A stretch of DNA of 64,000 bases from Dryococelus australis (GCA_029891345.1 CM056994.1:57071251-57135250); one strand, 5' to 3'; counted from the first letter of the stretch, positions 12,691 to 26,317 are shown. Program-made: numbers and translations. The notes: a model not told the origin generated them from the sequence alone.

Positions 12691-13963
12691 ATAGGAATCG
12701 GTAGAAATCAATGTTTAATCAGTGAATGCCAGCAACTAGTAGAATTTTACTGGTTCAAGTCGAACTATTTCAACTGTTCTGTACTCAAATTCGTTGATTT
12801 GGAGCAGTTTTAAATGTTTGCTTTTTCCAGCTAACAAAACTGCTAAATTTGTATGTAATTGAAAATATATTTTCTGCTATTACACCAGTTCTCTTAGATT
12901 GCGATCGTCCCAAGAATTCTGAGTATCTCAATTCTTCCTCAAGGGTAAAGTCGAATTATGGACAATGAAAGTTTAACTACGCTTGTCATCTGTAGAACGT
13001 TAGCAAAAAAAAAACTACAGCTAATGAAATTTGACGTCTTTCTATTTAACGCATGTTTTGCACTATCATCATTTCAAAATCCTAGGAATAAAGATAGAAA
13101 TTGTTTTTTTTTTTTTTTTTTTTTTCGTGGAATACTTTTCGAACGAATGGACAAGCATGGAGAGCTTGAGTAAATTAATTTAAAACTCTTGAATCACGAT
13201 TTTAGAGAGGATAGCAGTCTACTAAGTTGAAGAAATACTTACGAATAGAGGCCAAAAAGTTAGGCGACTTAATCTGGTGAACTGTTTAGACTTCAAACAT
13301 TTTAACGTGCAGGTTATTTTAATTAGCGAGTGCTGTTTTATTTGACACGTCCTATATAGCTCTGAGCCAATGTCAAATTCCGAAAGTATTATGAAGGATC
13401 GGATCAGCAAGTCCTAGGAGACGAATACGACCGAACTGACATCACAAAAATACAAATGCTAACTTATCATTCCCGACTATCCATGCAGCTTCATCTTTAA
13501 CTTACCAGTTAAGTAAGCTCTGACGAAAAATACTAAAGAATTATCATATAAGTGGATCTACTTTTACGTTTGTGAAGCTTTTGGCATAAGAAAAAACTGG
13601 TAGTTTGACACACGATTGATTCTGAGCTAACAATGGAACGACTGCAAAACAAGGATCGAATCATACGCAAGTTAGTTAGCGGATAGACATGATTCGCTGA
13701 ATTAAAATATCCAATGGACAAATGACGCAGGCCTAAGCATTCACAGGACTGAAAAGTCTTGTTTACTGGTCCCTAAATCCTGGAAATTTTCCGGACTAGA
13801 GCAATTACCTGGATATTCGCAAGTAAAATGGCTTGTATATTAGACTTAATAGTCCTGTTTATATACGAGCGTTTGTTATATGCTCACTGCCTGTGTTGCC
13901 ACTGCAAAAGAAAACTGTTTTATTCTTGGTTCGAATGCCTAGGCTGCAAATTTACATATTATA
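12691..13963. other. No recognisable feature; poly-T tract
   Basis: Nothing coding was recognised. A run of 22 T lies at 13104-13125, which could be a retroposon poly-A on the minus strand, but no element body could be delimited next to it. Confidence 0.45.
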
Positions 13964-14371
13964 GGTTATTCACGGTAAAATGAGCACTTTAGGAAACCCT
14001 GCTTGAGCTCTACTTTTATGCCATTGTGCATTCTTCCAACAAAGGCAAAAATAAGTCACGTGCCTTATCACTTTATTAATGCGTCGGCCAAGGGGAGCTA
14101 TGAAATGATTCGAAACGTAAATATTAAAAATATGTTATTATTCTTGCACTTACATGCAATAAAAACAAAGTAAAAGAAAATGTTTCAGTATTCTCGCATG
14201 CTGATTTAACAGCTTTAATTTAACGTTGACATAGAACTACTTTTTCTTCCGTCGTAGCCAACTTTATTGGGCACCATGGCAGTCAGTGTGCCAGTTAAAA
14301 TATACACAGTTAAGGGCATGGCATTTTCCAAGGGGCGGTTTTCAAAAGTGCTCACTTTACCGTGAACAACC
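13964..14371 (+). mobile_element. TA-1 MITE, copy 5
   Basis: A full-length copy running from GGTTATTCACGGTAAAATGA to CTCACTTTACCGTGAACAACC. The interior is more diverged than in most copies, but GCATTCTTCC, CCTTATCACTTTATTAATGC and GTCGTAGCCAACTTTATTGG are clear. Confidence 0.8.
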
Positions 14372-14589
14372 TTTAACGCCAAGTTAACTCGCGATATTTT
14401 GCTGGGCCTTGGTAGGGCGTTTCCACGCACATTTTCGCCGCCATGCTTCGCATTTGATCAGTTGCAACACGCCCATCCTGAGCAGTCGCTTAACCGCAAT
14501 ATCGAGAGTGATCGGTCGGTCAGACGGTAGCAGCATGCCTCGTGAGCATTATTAACGTCACGAGCTTGATCTCTAACTTTTGCACTAAT

Positions 14590-15155
14590 GTCCGGTTGAA
14601 CCAACATCTTCCCCGGTCCGAGATCGAATGATTCTGGTTCCGAACCAGGGTCCAGTTTTATCTTGATTCCGACATAAGTGTTGCACCAACGAAATTCCAT
14701 GATTCTGAATTTCCAATTTGTCGATCTTGGTTCCGAAGTGAGAGATCGAGATTAAGTATGCGACAAATTTTGCGATTGGTTCTTAATATATGATGTCATG
14801 GAAGTAGGTGTATTTTTCACTATAGATAGAACTAGATGTGCGATATTTTATCTGTTTTTAGTGAATTATTGTTGTACTAATTTTACTGAATAATATTCAA
14901 GTGCGTATAATGTTGTTTTAATTTACCAAGAAAACAAGCGGACGTAGTTCTAGCTGTTGGCGTATTTTCAAACTACATTTGTCGACGATGGCTGCTGATC
15001 TCGGATCGAGATTTCGAACCTCCAATTTTGGCGGTTTGAAGTGAACTTCATCTCGACCTCCAGTCAAGCTCTGAATTCGAATGGTGCAACAGTTTTCTGT
15101 GTAGATCTTAGATCCGATCTTGGATAGAGCTTCGAATCACGATGGTGCAACCGGG
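14590..15155. mobile_element. HM-1 MITE with CCGGTTG ends
   Basis: The left end CCGGTTGAACCAACATC is matched at the right by the inverse of GATGGTGCAACCGGG. The two subterminal regions share many GATCTTGG/GATCGAG/TTCCGA motifs in opposite orientation, making the two halves roughly mirror images. It is non-coding, about 565 bp, with an AT-rich centre. Tips reading CCCGGTTGCACCA are common on insect MITEs in my recollection, but I do not assign a superfamily. Confidence 0.6.
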
Positions 15156-15943
15156 CTTAAGTCTGGGTTATCCCACGAGCTTTCACTCGCCTGTTTCAGG
15201 CAAATTCTCATTCTGCTTCTGTCTGTGCACTACGTGAATTCTTCCCAGCAAATTTTCATTTAAATATGTCGACCATGTTTTTACAGACAATTCCGCATAC
15301 TACCTATATGTAGGGAGGTATTGTATATCGCAGAGTTTCCAACGATGAATATCTTAAATAGATTTAAACACAAGAGCGGAGAATGTTCCCTGGAGTTACG
15401 TCACTGGTTCGCATTGAGCACAAGTGGACGTGTTGGCTTGCAAAATTAATTCTTATTTGCTCGGTTTCTCACCCTTTGCCTTCTCCGACGGACCACTAAC
15501 CCGGGCGTCTCGACACACAGAGCGCTGTCACCTCGTAATTGACGGCCATCAAGATGGCAATGAGCCATGACGTCATGTTCCCCTCCACTCGTTTACAATC
15601 CCCCTCCCTCCGGCGCTGGCAGTGACAACACCACATACTATACATCATCAGCACAGTGTTCTGGGAAGCCAGCCCCGCTCGTATGTCAGGGTTTCTGGAA
15701 GCCCGCTTGGGGAATCTTTTATTCCAATCTCCGGCGGTAGTGTTCAATGAAGCCGCTCTTGAGAGGGTGGGAATATCCGCAATGGAGTAAAACCCCGTAA
15801 ATTTTAAAATTCGAGCAGTTAAGTGGTTTTCTGAAAAGCCCATACGTATTCACTTTAATTTTTGGTTCACGCCTCCACAACCGTGGACGTGATGCACAGC
15901 GAACTTTAGTCCCCAATTTTCTAAGATATTTCCTGTAGGTGCA
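15156..15943. other. No recognisable feature
   Basis: A mixed-composition stretch with a more GC-rich part at 15480-15780. I recognise no gene or repeat. Confidence 0.4.
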
Positions 15944-16310
15944 CGCTGTTCGCGGTAAAATAAGCACTTTCGAAACTCCTGCTTAAGATCTGCTTGCACG
16001 CACGTTATATAATCTTCCGTCTTATGTAAAATTAACATTGTCATGGGCCTCATCACTTTAGTCACATGTCGGCCAAGTGAAACTGGAATTATTAGAAAAG
16101 TAAATATTTTAAAAATCTGCGTATTTTTACACTTCGATGCAAAAAAAAAAAAAGCGGAAGAAATCATTTTCACAAATTGTTATATACCACCTTTTATTCG
16201 ACGTTCAGAAACGGAAGTACTTTCCATCTATCATTGCCAACTTTACTGGGCGCATGCCACTCACTGTGCCCGTTAAAATATGTGCAGGAAGGGGCAGTGA
16301 CTTTTCTAAG
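15944..16310 (+). mobile_element. TA-1 MITE, copy 6 (3' end lost)
   Basis: Begins CGCTGTTCGCGGTAAAATAA and retains the full interior to GGGGCAGTGACTTTTCTAAG. Similarity then stops, so the right inverted end is missing. An A run lies at 16140-16153. Confidence 0.75.
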
Positions 16311-16629
16311 GCGAAGCCTTTAATGTGATTTGTGCACGTTTATAAATCTCGGATTTATGAGTAGTTCGTGTTTGTCTCTAATCACCAACCAAGTATTCTG
16401 ATAATGAGAAAAAAAAATTTGAGTCAGGATAAGTACAGCGTGAGCCAAAATATTTCAGGAGTGCATTACTTAACCGTAAATTAATGAGGGATAGAAAACT
16501 TCTGCTCTTAACAGAACTTTATATGCCGCGGTTGTATCAGATTCCTAGCCTGCTAAGTAAATAATTGGGAAGCTGTAAAAAACTTTATCGCATTTTCCTG
16601 AAATAAGCCGGCAGAGACTTTGGTATCAC

Positions 16630-16866
16630 GTGGGGCCACGGTGGCTGAGTGGTTAGACTGCTCGCCTCCCACCAAAGCTAACCGGGTAACCGAATTTTTG
16701 CAAGTGGGAATCGTGCCGAACGATGCCGCTGGTCGGCGGGTATTCTCGGAGATCTCCAGTTTCTCCCGCCCCTTTCCGGCGCTGCTCGATACTACCCCCT
16801 AATCACCCCCATCGGTTGTCAAGACCTGGCTCTTAAGAACCGCCGAAATGCCTTCACTCGCTCATT
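16630..16866 (+). mobile_element. SN-1 tRNA-derived SINE, copy 3
   Basis: The head GGGGCCACGGTGGCTGAGTG contains a good A-box (TGGCTGAGTGGTTAG). The B-box position is degraded. The body GGGAATCGTGCCGAACGATG, GCCGCTGGTCGGCGGG and TCTCGGAGATCTCC and the tail TTGTCAAGACCTGGCTCTTA then CCTTCACTCGCTCATT match the other copies. This is the only complete SN-1 copy on the plus strand. Confidence 0.85.
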
Positions 16867-17123
16867 ATCATCACATTAGACCTCCCAAATGTGTGTCATA
16901 TGAACTACCGCGAAACCAAATATGGTCTGTGGAATCTAAAGAGAACCCGTATGTCTATTGTGAACTCTAAAATATAAGCGAGCATACTTGGATTGGAGGC
17001 GGTTATTTTCCGTCAAAAATAAAGTTTATAAATCAGAATTTTTTTTGGTAACTGCTTCATACAGTGATAAAATTATTTTGACACTTAAAGGCTTTCAAGA
17101 TCAAAGTATTTCAAAATACTTAT

Positions 17124-17412
17124 AGAGATAGGAAAATTTCGCGAGTTCATTTCAGGACCAGGTAAACGTCAAATATGTGAACACTGAAGTTTACTTTGTA
17201 AGTGATCGTAGTTTATTACACACCATGGATTGCTCTGAGCCAGTAGCAGACTGGGAAGGACACAGGCGGAGTAACGCATACTGCCAGATGTGACGTAACA
17301 CTGGCTACTCACTGGGGAAGCAATCAATGAGCAAACACCTGAGGCTCGAGTGTACACAGGACTGTGGAGTCTAGCCTACATGTCATTGATCTCTCTAATT
17401 GTTCCTATCCAT
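17124..17412 (-). mobile_element. SN-2 repeat, copy 1
   Basis: This aligns in inverted orientation along its whole length to 25816-26105. Both ends carry versions of GATAGGAAAATTTCGCGAGT in opposite orientation. Flanking direct repeats ATACTTA (just left of the element and at 17411-17417) look like a target duplication of about 7 bp, which suggests retroposition. Internal shared blocks are TGTAATAAACT, CAATGACATGTAGGCTAGAC (minus) and CCCCAGTGAGTAGCC (minus). No tRNA boxes were recognised. Confidence 0.65.
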
Positions 17413-17417
17413 ACTTA

Positions 17418-20400
17418 AAGGTTTATCGTATAGATAACGAAGCTATGTAAGAAGTATCTCAGATAAGCCAAAATTTCACTGGGCCGATTTTGCACGAACG
17501 ACAAACAATTCCAAAAAGTAGTTATATACGTATGCTTGGTATGTGATGTGGAAATCACTATCAAGAAGGCTATCGTGTAACTCCATTGTAGCACGGTGTT
17601 TTTACATTTGGTCAAAATTGTTTCCCGTATTTTAGGAGTGGTCCAAAACGACAGTGACTGTTCGTCACTATGGAAACTTCGTCGATTCCACTAAGTTCCC
17701 ACAATATGTTCAACAGATCTTCACGACGGTCACAACCAATAATGCAAGAACTTGTTAAAAACTACAAAGTACACATTTATAGCAATATGCCAACTCAGCT
17801 GAGCATAATTAAGAATGTAAATATTTACGTTATTATACGATATTTTGGTACAGTATGCTTCTTTAGGTTAATTCATTATCATAAATACTTTTCTCACCCC
17901 CCCGTTTAGGTTTATTTCTTTTTAAGATTCTTTAGAAAAACATTCAGCAAAAACAAGTTTTTTGTCAAGAAAGGCAATCATAATACTTATTTTGCTTCTA
18001 TTTAAAAATAGTACTTAAACATTTAAACAATTAAAAAAATAATAACTTTGTACAAATTTTTATAAATGAACTTTGGAACAAGATATTATAAACTTACTCT
18101 AGTATTAACTTTATAAATATAATCAAGTGTATTTAAAGAGAATAATTTCCAATATTTTCTTACATAGTATCACAGTAACTATAGCACTGCCTGGTTGACT
18201 ATTTTTGTCAATATGCTTTCTGATGCATCTTAAATAGAAGCACAACTGAATTGTAATATGCAAAATACTTTAATTTATTAAACCTTAGAATATGTGCTGT
18301 GTAAAGGAACAATTTATGGTGTTACATGGTGGAAATATTCTTTCTGCCACGTGCATCTTCAATCTTGTATTATTGCCAACTTTAACGTTGCCCGTAATAG
18401 TTCTTAGTAAGTTCTGCACTTGCTAAAACAACATAATGTTGGTTGCAGGAACGTTAAGATATAAACTCTACATCTGTACCTATGAGCGCAGCAGTGTTCG
18501 CAACATTTAACCAACGGTGTCTGTAGTGCAGGTAATACGCACTTACAGACACAGCGTTCTAGGAACAAGGTTATACTGTTCCTGCACTTGCCACTATAGT
18601 CTTGACAACGTTTGTTTTCTCACCACAGATCGAACTTCACAGTCGACTCCGTCTATTCATTGTCTGATGATAGCGTGTAAGCAATTCCCTTCCTTAATTG
18701 AGCCCTTACGAATTATAACGCCGCAGTGAAGTATTTGCTGCTGCGCCACAGTCATTCAGGCCGCTTCACATTTTCTGCGGTGCAGTTACAAAAAAAAAAA
18801 AAAAATTAAAACGAACACCAGGTTGATGAATAATCTGTCTTCAGAAAAGATAACGAAATTTGCAGGTCTCTATTCTTTACATTGCATCACTGCAATTTTC
18901 ACACATTCGTCTCGGTTTTAGATCCACCAAAAAAATCCTAAACAATTTTTAAATACCGTAAAAATATGTTTAATGTTTTTAATACCCACAATCTAAATGC
19001 CAGAGAATGTTCGTCTTGTGACTAAACCGTCGTTTATCCTAAAAGCAGTGGATGAATGCTAGACCAATATTAAGTCTCCAAAATTAACAACCGTAACACT
19101 TCTGATCATGTCAAAAATGACGTGGATTCTCCCCATGTAAGGAGGTAATTGAAAATTTGGTCAGTGCACTGGATCGTGCAGGTGATCAAGAAGTTGTTCT
19201 CACAGAAAGTTGTAATCTCGTATTTCATTGTTTGTTTCGACAAAGTAAAGTTTCACGAGTATCAAACTCGCGATTTATTGCGTCTATCACACGAATTCAC
19301 GATATACAATATCCTAAAAAGTTTCACTGAAATTTATAAGCAAAATATATTTTTTCCTTAACGCATTCGGAATGATGTGTATATAGCACACTGCAATATG
19401 GGTGTCTTTATAATATCGATAATTATGCGTAAGCTATGTAAATTTTCAATAAACGCCTAGCAGAACTAGCGCAAAGAACGGTCCACTGCGCTTGGTTGCC
19501 GCTGAGTCTTCGCCTTGACCACTGATGACAGCTGCAGTGGTCGCCGAAATACCGACTTACAAGAAACTCGACGTGACTGAGACTGCAATTCCGATCGCCT
19601 CAATCAACATGACACACGTAGTTCATTATCGTGCAAGCAAAAACGTTCGTTTCGAATGTCATGTTACCACGCAATTTTCGAGCATTCCGTTTACTATCGG
19701 TAATTTCGAATTATGCATGGATGGATGTTACGTGCCTTGACACGTCCATGTCACTCGGGTTTCTAAACCGGAACTTTATGCCCCCGCCCACCTTTGCGAT
19801 ATTGATACCGGAAGTTGTCATTTCATCAGTTGTCTGAGAGAGGGAGTGTGTTTCATAGACAACTGCCACATGTTCAGTTTAAAAAAATTAGTTCAGAGGA
19901 ATTACGTACGTACATCAAAATAGCGATATTTATCATCCGAAAGGGTTTGCGGACTTTGTTCCTCTTAATCATACAAAGTCTCCCATCTGTCAATTGTCTG
20001 GTTTCAACAGCATGCAGTGTAACAATCTAGTCATAAAAATTAACGTTCAAAAGCACCCACCCAAAAAATACGGGAAATTCAGAAATGATGCTCTCTGTGA
20101 TCGACAAATTGTGACTGGACGAAGACACAGTGACTTAACAACACGTCTCCCAAAGTAAGTGAAATCTAGTCGACACCCACTCTATTACTCTTACACACAT
20201 TTTCATAAACTATAGATGAACTCGATCAGCTCGCGTTTGAAACACGCTCGCCGTGATTATTAAAGTTTTGTTCAACAATGGCCGTCAATCATGTTTCTTG
20301 TTTACAGTGCAAAGCAAAACTTCGTAGTTTTATTAATTTTTGCAAAGACGTTGCGCTTAACTTCCAGTGCGCGTTAGCACGAACAGAATACGCGAAGCAA

Positions 20401-21669
20401 TATAATACGGATACAGCATATGTCGAAAGAAGTAAGGATTATCGCCGCTGTTGTGGTATTCCCCGAAAAACGTTGGACGCAAAAAATATTTGTTGTTTCA
20501 TATTTGTACCATGTATACTCATCAACTTGTCATTATCTGCGACTACTTTTTTCTTAGATAAAATTTTCTTTTAGATCACATGGTGTTTGCAAAATAACGT
20601 GTCAAAGTTAAATTTGACTGGTTTTTGTAATGTACGAATAAAATAAACCAAACTATTTGCACAAAATTTAACAAGGACAGCTGGAAAGTCTTGTATTAAT
20701 TCATCTTAAGGCATGTTTAACGAAAGTTATCTTGCAAAACTTCAGGGGGCAACCACATATAAAAAAGTGTAAATTTTCTTTTACAACTTTTTTTTTTTTA
20801 ATATTTCAATAACATTTCCTTGTGCGATTTTATAGATTTTTTGAAATAACCCTTAGCATTTTTTTTCCAGTGCGAATTATCTCATTTCTGCAAGCAAGTT
20901 AGTTTTCAATACTTGTACATATCTAAACAGTAAAATTGTGACTTTGGCACGTACTTGGGGAAAAAAACTATGCTCTGAGTTTTATTTGCGACGGGAAAGT
21001 AATCACAGATAACGTCTAAACGTTGAACAGTGTATGGTACAGATATAAAATAACGAAGATTTTCATGTGGTCAGCACCCTTTGAAATAAAGACGAGATAA
21101 ATTTTGTTTTTTTTTGTGTCCCGCGCATGTCCCTTAATACCTGCTTATGAGCTGCCTACAGTAGGTCAAAACCAAATCTACCAACTATGACGTGGCTGTT
21201 TATTTTATTTTCAGTTTCCGAACAAACTTATTTGATGAAAACTTTTTTCTAGAAAACTTGAATACTGTATCGCAGATTCATCTACGTTTTAAGACCTGAT
21301 TTAATTCATGGTTACAGGCGTTGCAAATTAAAAAAAATACCTATTTATATGCTGACTGTACTTATGGCGGCACGCACACTTACTTCGCAGTCACAACAAA
21401 TAAACTAGGGGCTATAGGTTTTTTCGGCCACAGTAATGTGAACGATTCATAACCTATACCAACACACGGTTTACAAATCGGCAGTCTTACCAAACTACGT
21501 GGAACTCTCCTAAATGTGTGGAATTTATTTTTGTGCGTGAATTTTTCTGTGGAGTAATTGGTTGAGTGGATTTTGTGTGGAATGTCTGCCTCCGATTGAA
21601 ATCTGAGATGCACTAAATTTCTCGGGAAATGTGCTCATGGTGTGATTTAATAACAATTTATCGGCCATA
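17418..21669. other. No recognisable feature
   Basis: About 4.2 kb, mostly AT-rich. A phrase at 19510-19556 (ACCACTGATGACAGCTGCAG then GTGGTCGCCGAAATACCG) resembles sequence near the 3' ends of some arthropod LINEs, but no reverse-transcriptase motif accompanies it. An A run lies at 18789-18805. Confidence 0.4.
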
Positions 21670-22010
21670 CACTCTAAATCGGAATTAGTGAATATGTACT
21701 AATTTCCAGTTAAAACTGCTCCATCCGGAATCAGTAGAAAAAACATTAATTTGTCGGAAGAAATCCACTAATTCAAACGGAAGGAAATTTGTTATTTACA
21801 ATAGGCTAATAAATAAGCTCCGGGATAAAAACAAAACAAAGCATTCCTATGCGAGATTAGTTAAGTACGATTAATTTTGTCGCAAAACAAAAATTTTGTG
21901 TACCCAAAGAATTTGTGGGTTTGGTTGGGGTCGAACCACTGCCCAAAAAGTAAAACATGCTGCAGCCTTTATGATTAGCCATCTTAACCAATACCATACC
22001 TTACCACTCG
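21670..22010. mobile_element. CT-2 CACT-ended transposon with tRNA-like module, left part
   Basis: Begins CACTCTAAATCGGAATTAGT and continues with AATTAGTG/CACTAATT-type motifs (a variant of the family motif AATCAGTGA). About 250 bp inside lies a tRNA-like module, listed separately. The right inverted end could not be found, so the true end is probably beyond 22010 or lost. Confidence 0.55.
21921..22006 (-). promoter_or_regulatory. tRNA-like module in CT-2 copy
   Basis: On the minus strand there is an A-box-like GGTATTGGTTAAGATGGCTA, then a loop region, then a canonical B-box GTGGTTCGACCCC (plus-strand position 21927-21937). Spacing between boxes is tRNA-like. No complete cloverleaf was drawn. 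Pol III transcription is an inference. Confidence 0.55.
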
Positions 22011-25000
22011 ATTCTTGTACTTGTATTATGGGTATTGAACCAAAAAATATAATGGCAAACGGCTTTGTTTCATGATGTGAAAGTACTTCATGTACTCTAT
22101 GCTGTCTTAAATATATAAATATCATACGCACGAAAGATAATTAAAGTGGCGGATTTTTACCAAAAATATATTTTTTGTTTTCTGCAAGTTGACTGATCAA
22201 ATGATAAGAAAATTACAAATTTTATAAATGAATCACTTGGTTCTAACATTGCACTTTTGAATTAGTACAGTTATTAGTATTCTATTCGTCGCTTCTATAC
22301 ACCAGTTTAATTCTGTAAAATCTCGCTGCGTTTTAAAATGGCGGATACAAGAAAAACATACGCAACCACGTCAAATGCGACCATTAAATCTTTTACAGCA
22401 TATCATCTGAACTAAACTTAACCAAGATTGACTTTCGAACCTTGCGGATACATGTAAGCGAGCAGAATGTAGTTATATTTCGACAGCATGAAGTAATTCC
22501 ATTTTACGAAATTTATAGCCGTTTGCCATAGTATTGTTGTGGACGCCACTTATGTCGACACCCCAACTTAAAGGAAGACAGGAGGGAAAGGGTATATAAA
22601 AGAATTATGGCTTCCAGTACTTTTTAATAGCTAAAAGAAACTATTGCAAGTCCTCGGGACCAGGTTAGGGGAGGACTGGGTAGGAATTGCTCTCTTCCCT
22701 CCCCTAACAGCTCACCCCAGAAGAGCTGGAGATCGGAGCCCTGCCGTCTTGTGTCCGCCTCGCCTTCGCCGACGCCCCACGAAGACTGTCTCCTGGTTCG
22801 GATCCCCAGACCACTCTTCTCTCCCCCCTCCTGTTAGTATGTTGCAACTCATTCGTATTCGCCGATAGCTTGGCGTGGGCGGAGTTATGGTCGTCAGCCG
22901 ATGGCCATTCTTCGGTGTCAGCCAGAACTAATGAATACGACCCGACTTGCAGGTTTTTTTACCGATAGATTATACTTTCACAGTGCTGCTCGTGATGACC
23001 CAATCTCCTTAGTATGCTATCGCTGACCGCCTTCCTCCTGGGCGCACTATGTGGCTGATGTTACAGCCGGAACAACACACCCTAAGTTAGTGAGACGAGA
23101 TGTCCCCATCTCGAGTGAATGGCAGGTTGTTTAAGAGATGTAAGGCGTTGATACGAGAAAGAACATTTTTTCAACCAGTTCGTGATGTGTGTGCAAGAAA
23201 CATTCCGTGTAGCAAGCGAAACGCTTACTGGGCAGTGTGAAGTGTGAAATGGGGGCAAACTCCGCCCTTCTCCTGGTTCCGGCGGTGCCGAGGATATAGA
23301 GAAAGTACCGAAGGCATGTAAAATGGACGATGTGTCTTCTTTCAGTCGTCGTGGGAATCGCGCCTGGCACACACTTTGCAAGAGCTCAAAACAGTAGGCT
23401 GGGCTGGCTGTGGTCGGCGACCCGTTATGTCATCCTGTTGCGGAGTGTAGGTGTGAGTGGGGTTAGAGAGAATAGGTTGAAGGTTAAGGACTTCATGGAA
23501 CAAGAAGATAAAGGAATCCTGGGATTAACGTATGTAGATACTATACATTTGGTGTATGAAAATGTAGTGAAAAAAATCGTTTCGGGAAATGGTGTACATA
23601 ATAGCGTACCAATGACACAGTGAATTGATTTTGAAATTTATGTAGCCCCTCTAGCAAACTTGTAATGGCTAACATATACATGCAATTAAAATGAGCGGTA
23701 TTAATCCTTTTACAATAAAATAATACTACTGCAGTATCCACTATCTGGAATTTCAGATATTCATACATTGATTTCAGCGTCTACTTCGTTGAAATTTTCC
23801 TACAAACGACGAAAGTCCTGTCAGATCTGCCTATAGCAACGCTACTCTTACTATGAATACGTACTTAATGTAAACACCTTTTTACTATGAACACCTAACT
23901 AACGTACTATTGTATTGAACCTTGTAGTTTTATAAAACAATGTGTAGACACTACTATTTAATCCTATAAACCTACTTAAGTGACTGAACGGATAAAACTT
24001 GTACAACTGCTTTTATTTGTATGTAGAGCTATATGCTCATAATAAATCATCCGAGAAGATGTCAGTTTTTTTATAAATGACATATATATAATCTTGATCA
24101 TTGTTGTTAATGGTAATGTCTAGCTTTAATTAGGTCGTACACTTTGAGCAATGTGACAGAATTAACAATGACATACTGTCCATGTACATAGTGCGGGTGG
24201 ATGCATCCTATTGAACTCCGGAGTTGCGCATGGAAGATGCACAGATTTATAGAACTGTGTGTATTTGAAATTCACAGTGCAATATATCAAAGTATGTGCC
24301 GGCATTTGTTTTTTCTGAGGGTAGCAGGGATGGGGTGGGAAATGAAGGTGGTAAGATCTCATTCAAGTAGTACTGCAGTACATACTGACAAGAATGATAA
24401 AGGTAGGTAGGCCTATACTAATTGCTAGGAGGCAAAAATATGCAACTCCCTACGTTACAGCTGAATTCCGATGCATATCAAGTGATCCTAATCACATTAT
24501 ACATGCAATGCTGAACGAACTGTAGGAAGCGTGCTTCTCGTCCGGATTTTAGGGTGGTTCATCTGGTAGCACTGCAACAGTCACCTTCAAGGAAGATCAT
24601 TCGGTACGAAGCCTTGCAGTGCACACAGCTGACAAAAAATGCATTCCCGTGATTTATGTACACGTTGAGCACACTGCATCTGAACGTGTTAAATATTTGG
24701 TTAGATGACGTATACCAGAATTTCAAAAAACGGCTATTTATGAAAACAGTACGTTAAGGTGATATTTCTAATTTTTATGGAATTTGGTTATCTGAAAGAG
24801 TTTTCGAAAAGTGCCCTCTTAATGCAGCTGTTGTCAAATCATTATAGTTGTCAAAATAGAATACTAAAATTCCAACACAAGTGTGTTATAGGCAGGTTCA
24901 AAGTGTTGAATGAGAGTATAAGCGCGGCATAGGCCTACTGCATTTGTATTACAAACTACGAAAATAACAAACAAATTTTCCTCTACAGTTTATGGTTTGA

Positions 25001-25815
25001 AATATTAATTAAATGAATGTTAACAGTTTCGCTTAAATAAACAAAAATATATTTACAAGTCTGACCCCTATTTTCAACAAAATTCAGAGTTCCAATACTC
25101 GCTCTCCTGTGTATAAATCTCACGCATATTAACTCGGTATGTTCTGCACACAATACAGATTGTATTAAATGCAATTTGACTGGAAAAAAAATGTTTAGGA
25201 GCAAAACCTAGTGTGCTGCAGAATTCGGGAAATTAAGACTTGAGTGTTATTATTTATCAAATAATTGTAGTTTTTTAAAATATAACTGCATTAAGGGGGC
25301 ACTTTTCGAAAGCTCTTTCAGATAACAAAATAGAAGAAAATGTGATAACACCTTAACCTATGCAGAGGCCACATAGTTTGAAAGTTCTGAAGGTTAGAAA
25401 TCCCAAAAATTAAACCGTTATTTTCAAAAATTAAACCGTTATTTTAAGTTGGTTACCTCGCAGCTGACGTTCTCTCTAACACATTTCCTTGAATGTTCAC
25501 ACTGCCGTAGTAGAATAAGGCAGTGTTTCAGTTGGATTTTAGTTTTTTTTTTTTTACTGTACTTTACGTTTTAAATATTTGTAAGGTTTTAATTGGGGCA
25601 TCATGACCGTCAAAATTTTAGAATCCAGTACTAGTGTCCACGACTTGGCAGATTCAAGATAAATGTAAAATAATTGTTTAAATACTAAAATCCCGGGATT
25701 TCTTTAAAATAAACAGTGTGCCTTCTTAAAGCCGTGTCTAAATCATTGTTCATCGTATAAGACCAATATATTAAAATGATATCACTGTTAAACTATTACT
25801 ACAAAATAAATAGTT
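22011..25815. other. No recognisable feature
   Basis: Mixed sequence. A GC-richer, pyrimidine-rich patch lies at 22640-22930. No domain, RNA gene or local repeat family was recognised. A duplicated 23-bp phrase at about 25404-25444 (CAAAAATTAAACCGTTATTT twice) is a small tandem repeat. Confidence 0.4.
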
Positions 25816-26105
25816 AAGGATAGGAAAATTTCGAGAGTTCAATGACCCGTATACTAGACCCCACAATCCTTTGTACAGTCGAACCTCAGATGTTTGTTCA
25901 TTGACTGTTGCCCCAGTGGTGCCCACATTTGACAGTGCGTGATTCCCTTCGTGTTCCTTTGAAAGGCAGCTATTCGCGTGGAGTCGTCCAGGGCGTGTGT
26001 GAGTGTAATAAACTCTGATCCAATTCCAAAGGTGACTTCAGTGTACATGTTTTTGAAATCTATCTTGTCCTCAAATGAAGTCGCAAATTTTTCCTATCAC
26101 TATAA
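25816..26105 (+). mobile_element. SN-2 repeat, copy 2
   Basis: The reference copy, from GGATAGGAAAATTTCGAGAG to GCAAATTTTTCCTATCACTA. It is flanked by direct repeats TAAATAGTTA (about 25807-25816 and 26104-26113), consistent with a target duplication of about 10 bp. Diagnostic internal blocks are ATACTAGACCCCACAATCC, CCAGGGCGTGTGTGAGTG and TAATAAACTCTGATCCAAT. It is non-coding. Confidence 0.7.
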
Positions 26106-26317
26106 ATAGTTAGTAATAATACACATTTAATGAATTTACAGACTCTTTGCTTTAATAAATAGTTATTTTTAGTTTGAAATGCTTTAAATGTAAAATATAC
26201 CTACAATGGAAACTAAACTAGCATAACAAACATGGCTGTGAAGTTGGTTACTATTAAGCTTCGTAGCTATCGAAATGCAAAACGAAAATTACACAAAAAT
26301 ACGTAATCGATTTTGCA

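Noticed and set aside
13104..13125. Poly-T run as the tail of a minus-strand retroposon
   Set aside because: No element body or flanking duplication could be delimited.
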